DNA of 64,000 nt from Nocardioides sp. SLBN-35 (GTDB taxonomy: Bacteria > Actinomycetota > Actinomycetes > Propionibacteriales > Nocardioidaceae). A program made the position numbers and the translations under genes. Below are positions 1 through 8,149 of the stretch, piece by piece (position 1 is the first letter of the stretch; the number at the start of each line of letters is the position of its first letter). The stretch covers positions 2,790,001 through 2,854,000 of the forward strand of contig NZ_VFNU01000001.1 of NCBI RefSeq assembly GCF_006715725.1. The letters are read 5' to 3'. Under the pieces are notes generated by a model that ran no database searches, was not told the origin of the DNA, and saw only the letters and a list, made by a program, of their open reading frames with translations.

Positions 1-113
1 GGATGTGGCGGTGCTCACTATCTTCTCGTGAGCGCCCGGGCGCCATAGCCCGTTCGAATCATTGTCCCGCCACGGCCGTGCCCGCTCCCGACCCGCGACC
101 GGTCAGCGACTGA

Positions 114-896
114 TCAGCGACCCCGGAACTGCGGAGCCCGCTTCTCGAGGAAGGCACGCGGGCCCTCCTTGGCGTCCTCGGAGGAGAACACCGCGGCACC
201 GATCTTCGCGTCGTCGGCCCAGCACTCCTCCTCGTGCTTGCCCTCGGAGTCGCGCATCGTCTTGAGGATCGCCTGGACGGCGAGCGGGCCGTTCGCCGCG
301 ATCCGGTCCGCGATCTCGTGCGCCTTGGCCAGCGCCTCGCCGTCGGGGACGACGTGGCCGATCAGGCCGAGCTCCTTGGCCTCGGGAGCGCCGAGGGTGC
401 GCCCGGTGAGCAGCAGCTCGGCGGCGACCGTGTAGGGGATCTGCCGGGGGAGCCGTACGGCGGAGCCGCCGAGCGGGTACAGCGACCAGCGCGCCTCCGC
501 GACGCCGAACTTGGCCGACTCGCCCGCGATCCGGATGTCGGTGCCCTGCAGGATCTCCGTTCCGCCGGCGATGGCGGGGCCCTCGACCGCGGCGATCAGC
601 GGCTTGGTGAGCCGGAAGCCCTTGAGCAGGCCCTTGATCGTGGTCGGGTCGTAGGCGCCGGACTCGAAGCTCTCCGAGGGCGGCTTGTCGTCGGCAGCCT
701 TGAGGTCCATGCCGGCGCAGAAGTACCCGCCGGCGCCGGTGAGGATGCAGACCCGGATCTCCGGGTCCTCGTTCACCCGGTCCCAGGCGGCCTCCATGAT
801 CCGCAGCATCTCGCTCGACAACGCGTTGCGGCGCTCCGGGCGGTTCATCGTGACGACCAGCTTGTGGCCGTCCTGCTCGACGAGGCAATCACTCAT
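114..896 (-). CDS. echA19: Enoyl-CoA hydratase, EchA19-like (sterol side-chain)
   Basis: Crotonase-fold hydratase expected to add water across the 2,3-double bond of a steroid-22-enoyl-CoA-type thioester during side-chain beta-oxidation, in the cytosol. The 260-residue protein has the oxyanion-hole segment FCAGMDLK (residues 59-66), the GGTE segment with the first acidic residue E114, and E134 in [12 protein letters not shown] as the second. Length and sequence resemble mycobacterial EchA19 from memory, and so does the divergent arrangement with a FadD19-type ligase. A TAGCGT -10 hexamer (complement of 904-909) ends 7 nt before the ATG, so the transcript is probably leaderless. A KstR-type operator at 919-932 serves both divergent genes. 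The general function is secure; the exact sterol intermediate is inferred. Confidence 0.9.
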   Translation of the reverse strand: MSDCLVEQDGHKLVVTMNRPERRNALSSEMLRIMEAAWDRVNEDPEIRVCILTGAGGYFCAGMDLKAADDKPPSESFESGAYDPTTIKGLLKGFRLTKPLIAAVEGPAIAGGTEILQGTDIRIAGESAKFGVAEARWSLYPLGGSAVRLPRQIPYTVAAELLLTGRTLGAPEAKELGLIGHVVPDGEALAKAHEIADRIAANGPLAVQAILKTMRDSEGKHEEECWADDAKIGAAVFSSEDAKEGPRAFLEKRAPQFRGR

Positions 897-918
897 GTGA
901 ACAACGCTAGCGAAAAAG

Positions 919-932
919 TGAAACGTGTTCTA
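919..932. promoter_or_regulatory. KstR-type operator between echA19 and fadD19
   Basis: TGAAACGTGTTCTA fits the TNNAACNNGTTNNA consensus of KstR, the TetR-family repressor of cholesterol catabolism, at every fixed position. It lies in the 47-bp gap between the divergent genes and overlaps the fadD19 -10 hexamer TACTGT (931-936). The kstR gene itself is not in the window. Confidence 0.85.
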
Positions 933-943
933 CTGTCGGCCTC

Positions 944-2587
944 GTGGCCCTGAACATCGCCGATCTCTTCGAACACGCCGTCGACGCCGTTCCCGACAAG
1001 CCCGCCGTCCAGGTGGGTGACGACGTCATCTCCTTCGCCGAGCTGGAGGCCGAGTCCAACAGGCTCGCGCACTACCTGCAGGCGCAGGGCATCGGAACGG
1101 GCGACCACGTCGGCCTCTACGCGAAGAACAGCATCGAGCACGTCATCGCCCTGATCGGGATCCTCAAGGTCCGGGCGGTCGCGATCAACGTCAACTACCG
1201 CTACGTCGCCGGCGAGCTCGAGTACCTCTTCGACAACGCCGACCTCGTCGGCCTGGTCCACGACCGCGTGTATGCGCCGCTGGTCGCCGAGGTGCTGCCC
1301 AAGGTCGGTGCCATGAAGGCCGTGATCGCGGTGCCCAACCCGCTCGAGCCCGGCGACGAGAGCGACCTGTCGTCGTACGGCGGCGTCACGCTCGAGGAGG
1401 CGGTCGCCGGCCAGTCCGCCGCCCGCGACTTCGGCGAGCGCAGCCCCGACGACATCCACATCATCTACACCGGCGGGACCACCGGCTTCCCGAAGGGCGT
1501 CATGTGGCGCCACGAGGACTTCTGGCGGGTGCTCGGCGGCGGCATCGACTTCATGACGGCCGAGCCGCTCGAGGAGTACGACCAGTCCAAGAAGGCGCTG
1601 CAGGACAGCCTGGTCACGCTTCCCCTCAGCCCGCTCATGCACGGCGGCGCCCAGGCCTCGCTGCTCATGCACCTGTTCGCCGGCCAGGTCACCATCCTGG
1701 AGCCGAAGTTCGACCCGGTCCGCACCTGGGACCTCGTCGACAAGCACGGCGTGCAGATGCTCTTCATGACCGGCGACGCCATGGCGGTGCCGCTGATCGA
1801 CGCCTACGAGGCCGGTGGGTACGACGGCCAGACCCTGTTCGCCATCGCCTCCAGCGCCGCGATCTTCTCCAAGTCGGTGAAGGAGCGCTGGATGAAGCAC
1901 TTCCCCAACGCCGTCTTCACCGACTCGGTCGGCTCCTCGGAGACCGGCTTTCAGGGCACCGGCCTGCAGGACGCCAGCGCCCTGTCCACCGACGGCCCGG
2001 TCGTCTCGATCCCGCCGACCACCGTGATCCTCGGCGACGACAACCGGCCGCTCGACCCGGTCAAGGACGTCGGCAGGATCGGCCGGACCGCTCGCTCGGG
2101 AAACGTGCCGGTCGGCTACTACAAGGACCCCGAGAAGTCCGCCAAGACCTTCGTCGAGATCGACGGCGTGCGCTACTCGATCCCCGGCGACAACGCCCGG
2201 ATCGAGGAGGGCAACCGGATCACCCTGCTCGGCCGGGGCTCCAACTGCATCAACACCGGTGGCGAGAAGGTCTACCCGGAGGAGGTCGAGCAGGCGATCA
2301 AGGCGCACCCCGGTGTGTACGACGTCCTGGTGGTCGGCCTCCCCGACGAGAAGTACGGCCAGAGCGTCGCCGCCGTCGTCGAGACCCGCCCGGGACACGA
2401 GGTCGAGCTCGAGGAGCTGCGCACCTTCCTGCGCGCGCACCTGTCCGGCTACAAGCTGCCCCGCGCACTGACCATCGTCGAGGAGATCCCGCGCAACGCC
2501 ACGGGCAAGGCGCAGTACCCGCGGGCCAAGGAGCTCGCGCTGGCCTCCCGTGAGCAGCGCGCAGAGAACGAAGGAGCGAACGCCTGA
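944..2587 (+). CDS. fadD19: Steroid-side-chain acyl-CoA synthetase, FadD19-like
   Basis: ATP-dependent CoA ligase of the ANL superfamily that activates a sterol side-chain carboxylate through an acyl-adenylate. The 547-residue protein carries the P-loop YTGGTTGFPKG (about residue 174), a GSSETGFQGTG region, the hinge GRGSNCINTGGEKVYPEEVE (about 430-450), and the catalytic-lysine region RNATGKAQYP near the C-terminus. The N-terminal ALNIADLFEHAVDAVPDK resembles mycobacterial FadD19, a steroid-24-oyl-CoA ligase important for C24-branched phytosterols. Start is GTG with no Shine-Dalgarno. TACTGT ends 7 nt upstream inside the KstR operator region, so leaderless initiation is likely. The stop overlaps the next ATG by one base, so the two are translationally coupled. 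Confidence 0.9.
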   Translation: MALNIADLFEHAVDAVPDKPAVQVGDDVISFAELEAESNRLAHYLQAQGIGTGDHVGLYAKNSIEHVIALIGILKVRAVAINVNYRYVAGELEYLFDNADLVGLVHDRVYAPLVAEVLPKVGAMKAVIAVPNPLEPGDESDLSSYGGVTLEEAVAGQSAARDFGERSPDDIHIIYTGGTTGFPKGVMWRHEDFWRVLGGGIDFMTAEPLEEYDQSKKALQDSLVTLPLSPLMHGGAQASLLMHLFAGQVTILEPKFDPVRTWDLVDKHGVQMLFMTGDAMAVPLIDAYEAGGYDGQTLFAIASSAAIFSKSVKERWMKHFPNAVFTDSVGSSETGFQGTGLQDASALSTDGPVVSIPPTTVILGDDNRPLDPVKDVGRIGRTARSGNVPVGYYKDPEKSAKTFVEIDGVRYSIPGDNARIEEGNRITLLGRGSNCINTGGEKVYPEEVEQAIKAHPGVYDVLVVGLPDEKYGQSVAAVVETRPGHEVELEELRTFLRAHLSGYKLPRALTIVEEIPRNATGKAQYPRAKELALASREQRAENEGANA

Positions 2588-3693
2588 TGCACACCGCCCT
2601 GTGCGATGCCTTCGGCATCGAGTACCCGATCTTCGCCTTCACCCCCTCCGAGCACGTCGCGGCCGCCGTCTCGCGCGCCGGTGGCCTGGGTGTGCTGGGC
2701 TGCGTCCGGTTCAACGACACCGACGAGCTCGACCGCGTACTGACCTGGATGGACGAGAACACCGACGGCAAGCCGTACGGCGTCGACGTGGTCATGCCGA
2801 TGAAGATCCCCACCGAGGGCACCTCGGCCGACCTGTCGTCGTACATCCCCGAGGACCACAAGAAGTTCGTCGACGAGACCCTGCTCAAGCTCGGCGTGCC
2901 GCCGCTGCCGGAGGGCGAGGGCCGTGAGGGCGTCCTCGGCTGGCTGCACTCCGTGGCCCGCTCGCACGTCGACGTCGCGCTGCAGCACCGCCCGGTCCTC
3001 ATCGCCAACGCGCTCGGCTCGCCGCCGGTCGACGTGATCGAGCAGTGCCACGAGGCCGGGCTCAAGGTCGCCGCGCTCGCTGGTGCGCCGAAGCACGCGC
3101 TGAGCCACGTCGCCAACGGCGTCGACATCATCATCGCCCAGGGCTACGAGGCCGGCGGGCACACCGGCGAGATCGCCAGCATGGTGCTCACGCCTGACAT
3201 CGTCGACGCGGTCGGCCCGGACGTCCCGGTCCTCGGTGCCGGCGGCATCGGCTCGGGCCGCCAGATCGCGGCCTCGCTCGCGCTCGGCGCGCAGGGCGTG
3301 TGGACCGGCTCGATCTGGCTCGGCACCGAGGAGTACCGCAACCTCGCCGGCAACAAGGGCTGGGAGACCGCGTTCCTGCGGGCCACCTCGTCCGACACGG
3401 TGCGCACCCGGATCTACACCGGCAAGCCGGCCCGGCTGCTCAAGACGAAGTGGACCGAGGCATGGTCGGAGGAGGACGCTCCGGCGCCCCTCCCGATGCC
3501 GCTGCAGAACCTCCTCGTCGCCGACGCCCACAACCGGATCAACGCCTCCGGGGACCCCGACGTGATCTCGATGCCCATCGGGCAGATCGTCGGCCGGATG
3601 AACGAGGTCCGCCCGGTCGCCGAGGTCGTCGCCGACCTGGTGGCCGAGTTCGAGGCGACGGTCAAGAAGCTCGACGGGATCGCGGGGATCTGA
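2587..3693 (+). CDS. NMO/2-nitropropane-dioxygenase-like FMN oxidoreductase
   Basis: TIM-barrel flavoprotein of the nitronate monooxygenase/enoyl-reductase-like family, 368 residues. Visible hallmarks are the N-terminal GGLGVLG loop, AQGYEAGGHTGE (about residues 181-192) with the family histidine, and GAGGIGSGRQIAASLALGAQGV, the FMN-phosphate loop. Members of this superfamily include IpdC, which acts in steroid C/D-ring degradation, but this sequence looks closer to the Rv1533-type branch, so no steroid step is assigned. It is one-base coupled to fadD19 and therefore under the same KstR-type promoter, which suggests a sterol-linked redox role. Alternatives are a nitronate monooxygenase or a generic NADPH:flavin oxidoreductase. 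Confidence 0.8.
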   Translation: MHTALCDAFGIEYPIFAFTPSEHVAAAVSRAGGLGVLGCVRFNDTDELDRVLTWMDENTDGKPYGVDVVMPMKIPTEGTSADLSSYIPEDHKKFVDETLLKLGVPPLPEGEGREGVLGWLHSVARSHVDVALQHRPVLIANALGSPPVDVIEQCHEAGLKVAALAGAPKHALSHVANGVDIIIAQGYEAGGHTGEIASMVLTPDIVDAVGPDVPVLGAGGIGSGRQIAASLALGAQGVWTGSIWLGTEEYRNLAGNKGWETAFLRATSSDTVRTRIYTGKPARLLKTKWTEAWSEEDAPAPLPMPLQNLLVADAHNRINASGDPDVISMPIGQIVGRMNEVRPVAEVVADLVAEFEATVKKLDGIAGI

Positions 3694-3703
3694 CGGATCT
3701 TTT

Positions 3704-3730
3704 CGCCGTACCGGCCGCACCAGTACGGCG
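3704..3730. other. Inverted repeat abutting the JmjC-type gene start
   Basis: CGCCGTAC and GTACGGCG form a perfect 8-bp stem (3704-3711 with 3723-3730) around an 11-nt loop. The right arm includes the G of the GTG start of the next gene. No T-tract follows. It could attenuate read-through from the fadD19 operon or bury the start codon in the mRNA. Confidence 0.5.
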
Positions 3731-4656
3731 TGACCGACTCCTCCCTCCTCCCGTGGGGCTTCGACGACATCGCTGCGTTCGGCGCCCGCCCTCACCTCGC
3801 CCCGCACCGGCTGCACGAGCAGCCGATGTTCACCGACGACGCCCTCGCCGACCTGCTGGACCGGCTGCCGCGGTCGGTCGTCCATCCGTACACGATGGGC
3901 GACGACCCGGCGCGCCCGGACCAGTGGCGGCGCGGTGCCGAGACCGACCTGCCGGGCAAGGAGCTCCTGGAGGTCGTCGCCCGCGGCCACCTGTGGCTCA
4001 ACCTGGTCGGCATCGACCGCCACGACTCTGAGCTCGCCCGTCTCGTCGACGAGCTGTATGCCGGGATCCGCGCGCTGGTGCCCGGCTTCGCCCCGATCCG
4101 CACCTCGGCCACGCTGCTGCTGTCCTCGCCGTCGGCGATGGTCTACTACCACGCCGACAACCAGCCGAACCTGCTGTGGCACCTGCGCGGACACAAGCGC
4201 GCCTACGTGTACCCGTGCACCCAGCGGTTCGTGAGCGACGAGAACCTCGAGCGGCTGGTGGCAGGGGAGACCGAGGAGGAGCTGCCGTTCGACCTCGGGT
4301 ACGACGAGCAGGCCGCGGTGCTCGACCTCGAGCCGGGCCAGGTCGCCTGGTGGCCGCAGAACAGCCCGCACCGCGTCGAGAACCTCGGCGACATGAACGT
4401 CTCGCTGTCCACGGAGCACTGGACGGCCGCCTCGGTGCGCCGCGAGCACCTGTGGACGGCCAACTACTACCTGCGCAACCGGCTCGGCCGGGTGCCGCGC
4501 TCGACCCGCGAGCACGGCCTGCTCCCGGCCGCCAAGGTCGCGGCGATGCGGCTCGGTCGCCGCGCCGGCGTGCTCGCGCCCGGGCGGCAGCGGGGACTCG
4601 TCCCGACCTTCACCGTCGACCCCGAGGTGCTCTCGGGGGTCGGCGGGCTCGGCTGA
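3730..4656 (+). CDS. JmjC/cupin-like 2-oxoglutarate-Fe(II) oxygenase family protein
   Basis: Cytosolic 308-residue protein with a cupin-8/JmjC-like metal site: HADN (H141, D143), a basic residue in HLRGHKRAYVYP (K156) where the 2-oxoglutarate carboxylate usually binds, and a distal histidine in NSPHRVEN (H214). This HxD...H layout is typical of bacterial JmjC hydroxylases, some of which modify proteins and others small molecules. Substrate is unknown. It lies 36 bp after the oxidoreductase in the same direction, with a hairpin occupying the gap, so it may or may not be co-transcribed. Start GTG chosen because the translated similarity begins nearby; no clear ribosome-binding site is seen. Confidence 0.6.
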   Translation: MTDSSLLPWGFDDIAAFGARPHLAPHRLHEQPMFTDDALADLLDRLPRSVVHPYTMGDDPARPDQWRRGAETDLPGKELLEVVARGHLWLNLVGIDRHDSELARLVDELYAGIRALVPGFAPIRTSATLLLSSPSAMVYYHADNQPNLLWHLRGHKRAYVYPCTQRFVSDENLERLVAGETEEELPFDLGYDEQAAVLDLEPGQVAWWPQNSPHRVENLGDMNVSLSTEHWTAASVRREHLWTANYYLRNRLGRVPRSTREHGLLPAAKVAAMRLGRRAGVLAPGRQRGLVPTFTVDPEVLSGVGGLG

Positions 4657-4703
4657 GCCTGCGTACTCAGCCGGATCCGGGCCCGGGTGCGCAGGATCGG
4701 AGC

Positions 4704-5192
4704 ATGACCACACGCCTGCGTCCCGTCCTGCTCGCCCTCGTCCTCGCGCTTGCGCTCACCGCCTGCGGCAACGTGGTCACCGCCGACGTCATCGGTACGA
4801 CGGCCGTCACCGTCGGCGCCGACGGCCGGCCGGTCGCGCTGGTCCGGGTGTGCACGGGTGGCATCGACACCGTCCAGGTCCTCGGTGACCGCGTCGGGCT
4901 GGCAGACGACGACCCGAACCCGGTCCTCGGGACCTGGCGGGCGGGTAGCGGGCACGACGGCACCGTCGAGCTGGTCCTCGGCGCCACCAACGACGGGTGG
5001 AGCGGTCCCGAGGAGCTCTCGCTCGACGACGACCGCACCTACGTGCTGAGCGCCCTCGACTCCGCAGCGGACGCCGAGGCCACCCAGGTGACCTTCACGC
5101 CGGTCCAGCTCGCGTCCCTGGCTCCGGGCGAGGTCGTCGTACGTGACGGCGAGGTCGTGCCGCGGGCCGAGGCCACCAGCTGCCCGGAGTAG
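4704..5192 (+). CDS. Putative lipoprotein of unknown function
   Basis: 162-residue secreted lipoprotein. It has a short basic N-terminus, a leucine/alanine hydrophobic stretch and the lipobox LTAC (cysteine near residue 20) followed by GN. The mature part is acidic and predicted to be beta-rich, with one further cysteine close to the C-terminus (SCPE). No domain is recognised. CAGGAT at 4692-4697 ends 6 nt before the ATG and may be a leaderless -10 element. It has no obvious partner among its neighbours. Confidence 0.7.
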   Translation: MTTRLRPVLLALVLALALTACGNVVTADVIGTTAVTVGADGRPVALVRVCTGGIDTVQVLGDRVGLADDDPNPVLGTWRAGSGHDGTVELVLGATNDGWSGPEELSLDDDRTYVLSALDSAADAEATQVTFTPVQLASLAPGEVVVRDGEVVPRAEATSCPE

Positions 5193-5216
5193 CGACTACT
5201 CATCTAGGTTGGTGCC

Positions 5217-5870
5217 ATGACCCGCAACGTGCTGATCGCCGGAGCCGGACCCGGGGTGAGCGGCTCGCTCGCCCGCCTGTACGCCGCGGAGGGCGGCTCG
5301 GTCGGCCTGCTGGGCGCCGAGGAGGACGTCCTCACCCAGCTGCGGGGCGAGGTCGAGGCCGCCGGGGCGCTCGCCGGCTCGTCGGTCGTCGACCTCACCG
5401 ACGATGCCGCCACCCGCGCGGCCGTGACCCGGATGGGGGAGCACGTCGGTCACTTCGACGTCGTCCACTTCAACCCCTCGGCGTACCGCGAGAAGGACCC
5501 GCTGAGCCTGAGCCCCGACGAGCTGCTCGCGGACGTGCGCCTCGGCGTCGGCGCGCTGCTCTCGGTCCTCCAGGCCGCCCGTCCGTTCATGGGGCCCGGC
5601 GGCAGGGTCACGGTGACCGGGAGCATGGCCGCGGACACGCCGTGGTTCGGCGCGGCGTCACTGGGCGTGCAGAAGGCCGGGGTGCAGAACCTGGTGCGCA
5701 GCATCGACGCGACGCTGAAGGGCGACGGCATCCGCGCGGTCTCGGTGACCGTTCGCGGCCTGCTGAAGAAGGAGGGCCCGTTCGCGCCCGACAACGTGGC
5801 GCGCGCGTTGCGGGCCGCGATCGACCAGGACGAGGCGGACTGGCGCGCCGAGGTCCCCTACACCGGCTGA
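5217..5870 (+). CDS. SDR-family protein lacking the catalytic tyrosine
   Basis: 217-residue Rossmann protein. The N-terminal GAGPGVSGSLARLYAAEG has the SDR cofactor glycine pattern, and the strand-5 serine sits in VTGSMAADTP. The usual YxxxK is LGVQK: lysine kept, tyrosine replaced by leucine. This agrees with an atypical actinobacterial SDR group that may bind NAD(P) without classical dehydrogenase chemistry. TAGGTT (5205-5210) ends 6 nt before the ATG, so it probably has its own leaderless promoter. It converges on the next gene with a 9-bp gap. Function unknown. Confidence 0.75.
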   Translation: MTRNVLIAGAGPGVSGSLARLYAAEGGSVGLLGAEEDVLTQLRGEVEAAGALAGSSVVDLTDDAATRAAVTRMGEHVGHFDVVHFNPSAYREKDPLSLSPDELLADVRLGVGALLSVLQAARPFMGPGGRVTVTGSMAADTPWFGAASLGVQKAGVQNLVRSIDATLKGDGIRAVSVTVRGLLKKEGPFAPDNVARALRAAIDQDEADWRAEVPYTG

Positions 5871-5879
5871 GCCTGGATC

Positions 5880-6518
5880 TCAGAAGGCAGAGACGTCCCC
5901 CGGCGCCCGCTGCGGCCGGCTGAGGGCCCGCACGAGTGCCACCTGCCCGTGGCGGCGTACGGCGACCGCGCTCAGCAGCGCGAGGACGTCGGCGACCACG
6001 TCGTCGGGGAAGTCGGGCGTCTCGACACCGACGCTGCTCGCCAGGTCGTCGGCGTGCACGACGATCTCCATCGCGCGGGTGACGAGGAAGTCGCTCGTGG
6101 AGAGTGACCAGCCCTGCCAGGGGATCCGGACCTGGTCCGGGATCCGGCGGTGGTGGTCGCGGAGCAGATCGGGCAGGCGCTCGAGTGCGGCGGTGCCGTG
6201 CGCGATGACGTCGTCCGGCCCGGTGCCGGCGGCGGCGTCGGCACCCTCGCGGATCGTCACGTTCACCTCGTCGTCGGGGCCGGCCTCGACCCAGGCCGCG
6301 CGGGCGTAGTGCTCAAGCAGTGGGATCGGCGGCTCCGCGACCGGCTCCATCTCCAGCAGCCGCACCGTGTTGCCGGCCTGCTGGACCAGGTGGTGCGCCA
6401 GGCCGCCCACGGACATCCCCGCGCACGAGCTCTCCTCGAGCCAGCCGGCCTTCACCTCGGTGCTCGAGGCGAGGTCGAGGGCGATCCGGGCGGCATCGAC
6501 GAACGAGGCGTGCTCCAT
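5880..6518 (-). CDS. Mycothiol-dependent maleylpyruvate-isomerase-family protein (DinB-like)
   Basis: 212-residue four-helix DinB/MDMPI-type protein. The segment GMSVGGLAHHLVQQAGN carries the first histidines and EIVVHADDLASSVG the later one, placed as in the metal-binding MDMPI N-terminal domain. Such proteins use mycothiol in isomerisation or detoxification, though most paralogues have no known substrate. TAGTGT (complement of 6525-6530) ends 6 nt before the ATG, indicating a leaderless transcript. A second family member is encoded at 19817-20527. No pathway is suggested by the neighbours. Confidence 0.7.
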   Translation of the reverse strand: MEHASFVDAARIALDLASSTEVKAGWLEESSCAGMSVGGLAHHLVQQAGNTVRLLEMEPVAEPPIPLLEHYARAAWVEAGPDDEVNVTIREGADAAAGTGPDDVIAHGTAALERLPDLLRDHHRRIPDQVRIPWQGWSLSTSDFLVTRAMEIVVHADDLASSVGVETPDFPDDVVADVLALLSAVAVRRHGQVALVRALSRPQRAPGDVSAF

Positions 6519-6627
6519 GCCCGCACACTAGCCACGGGTCGGTGGTCGACGTGAGCGCCGTCACCGTGCGAGGGTGGGCGCACTCGGCGGCCGGGGCCGC
6601 CCTACCGCAGACGACATGGGGGTCGCC

Positions 6628-8121
6628 ATGGTGCACGAGGACACGACGCAGCGCACGGGCAGCCGGCCGCACGCGGTACGCCGGCTGGGCCTCGCCGCGG
6701 TGGCGGCCACGGTGGTCCTCGCCGGGGCGGTGCTGACGGCGGGCTCCTCGCAGGCCGACCTGTCGCTGAGCGGCGTGCCGCGCGCGACCTGCGCCACCGG
6801 CGACCTGCCCGAGACCGCGCAGCAGGGCCGGGTGCCGGCGGCCGACTACACGTCGGGGCGCGCGGCCCAGGGCTACCGCTGCAACACGGTGCAGGTCGGG
6901 CACCACGGCAAGCGCTCGGCGCTCGGGTCGGGCGGCTACAAGGTGCAGCGCTACACCGACGTCACCGGCCGCACCTGTGCCTACTACGACTCGGCGATGA
7001 TGGTCGGCCTCAACCTGCCGGGCCTGCTCACCGGCGGTGCGGGCCTGGGCGTGGTCGTGCTCGACATGACCGACCCCGCCCATCCGGTGAAGACGGCCAA
7101 CCTGATCACGCCCGCGATGCTCCAGCCGCACGAGTCGCTGCTGGTCAACCAGGAGCGCGGCCTGATCGCCGCCGTCATGGGCACCCTGGCGACCGCGCCG
7201 GGCGTGCTCGACGTGTACGACGCCAGCCAGGACTGCCGCCACCCGCGGCTGATGTCCACGACGCTGTCCGGCGTGATGGGCCACGAGAGCGGCTTCGCGC
7301 CCGACGGCCGGACCTTCTGGACCGCCGGCGCCGCGGGCTTCACGCTCACCGCCGTCGACCTCACCGACCCGCGGCGACCGCGCGTGCTGAAAACGAAGAC
7401 CGGGGTGGTCTACCACGGGCTGCGGCTCTCCGACGACGGCCGCACCATGTACGTCGCCAACATCGGCAGCCCCAGCATCCTCACCGGCGGCCTGCTCGAG
7501 GGCGCCGGGCTCGACGTCCTCGACGTCTCCGACATCCAGGACCGTCGCCCGGACCCGGCCATCCGCACGCTCTCGCGGCTGACCTGGGACGAGTCGTCGA
7601 TCCCGCAGGTCGCCGAGCCGTTCACCCGCGACGGGCGGCAGTACGTCCTCGAGGTCGACGAGTTCAGCGACCTGTTCGGTGACTTCTCACGCATCAACTC
7701 GCCGAAGAGCCCGGTCGGGGCCGCGCGGATCATCGACGTGACCGACCCGCGCGCGCCCTCCGTCGTCTCCAACGTGCGGCTCGAGGTCCACGACCCGTTG
7801 CTGCGCGCCGACGTGATGGGCGACCCCGGCGCCCGGATGATCGTGCGCAGCTACACCGGGCACTACTGCTCGCTGCCGACCCGCGACGAGCCGCGGATCG
7901 CCGGCTGCTCGATGATCGGCTCCGGGCTGCGGCTCTTCGACATCTCCGACCTGGCCCACCCGCGCGAGGTCGGCTACTTCAACCAGCCCGGCCCCGACGG
8001 CGGCGCGGCGCTCTCGCAGCCCGCATGGGACGTGGAGCGCCAGCAGGTCTGGTACACCGACCTGGACGAGGGCTTCTTCGCGGTCGGGCTGCAGGGACCG
8101 GCCGCGGCGCTGCTGCCCTGA
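6628..8121 (+). CDS. Secreted LVIVD-repeat beta-propeller protein
   Basis: Exported protein of 497 residues from ATG 6628, chosen because GGGGG sits about 6 nt upstream; ATG 6616 and GTG 6574 are in-frame alternatives. After a basic stretch (HAVRRLG) and an alanine/valine-rich signal segment, at least six LVIVD-like units recur, for example GVVVLDMTDPAHPV, GVLDVYDASQD, GFTLTAVDLTDPRRPR, GLDVLDVSDI, ARIIDVTDPRAPS and GLRLFDISDLAHPREVGYF. This spacing predicts a propeller. Several cysteines suggest disulfides outside the cell. Proteins of this class are usually surface or periplasm-like binding proteins; the ligand is unknown. Confidence 0.75.
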   Translation: MVHEDTTQRTGSRPHAVRRLGLAAVAATVVLAGAVLTAGSSQADLSLSGVPRATCATGDLPETAQQGRVPAADYTSGRAAQGYRCNTVQVGHHGKRSALGSGGYKVQRYTDVTGRTCAYYDSAMMVGLNLPGLLTGGAGLGVVVLDMTDPAHPVKTANLITPAMLQPHESLLVNQERGLIAAVMGTLATAPGVLDVYDASQDCRHPRLMSTTLSGVMGHESGFAPDGRTFWTAGAAGFTLTAVDLTDPRRPRVLKTKTGVVYHGLRLSDDGRTMYVANIGSPSILTGGLLEGAGLDVLDVSDIQDRRPDPAIRTLSRLTWDESSIPQVAEPFTRDGRQYVLEVDEFSDLFGDFSRINSPKSPVGAARIIDVTDPRAPSVVSNVRLEVHDPLLRADVMGDPGARMIVRSYTGHYCSLPTRDEPRIAGCSMIGSGLRLFDISDLAHPREVGYFNQPGPDGGAALSQPAWDVERQQVWYTDLDEGFFAVGLQGPAAALLP

Positions 8122-8143
8122 CCGGGCGGCTCAGGGCAGCAGC
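8109..8143. terminator. Bidirectional hairpin terminator between LVIVD gene and chsE5
   Basis: GCTGCTGCCCTGA (8109-8121) and TCAGGGCAGCAGC (8131-8143) are perfect 13-bp arms with a 9-nt loop. The stop codon of the plus-strand gene forms part of the stem. It sits between two converging genes. No T-run, as is common in high-GC actinobacteria. Confidence 0.85.
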
Positions 8144-8149
8144 CGGCGA

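Noticed and set aside
5-73. tRNA-like element: GTGGCGG and CCGCCAC pair as an acceptor stem, with TTCGAAT between
   Set aside because: No T-arm stem around TTCGAAT, no D-loop GG and no anticodon arm of normal size; only 69 nt. Probably chance or a relic.
103-888. Long minus-strand frame within echA19
   Set aside because: Arg/Gly/Pro-rich shadow of the real gene in another frame.
893-2440. 515-codon minus-strand frame opposite fadD19
   Set aside because: Antisense shadow caused by GC-rich third positions; no domain visible.
2449-4713. 754-codon minus-strand frame opposite the NMO and JmjC genes
   Set aside because: Antisense shadow; low-complexity Val/Gly/Arg/Asp composition.
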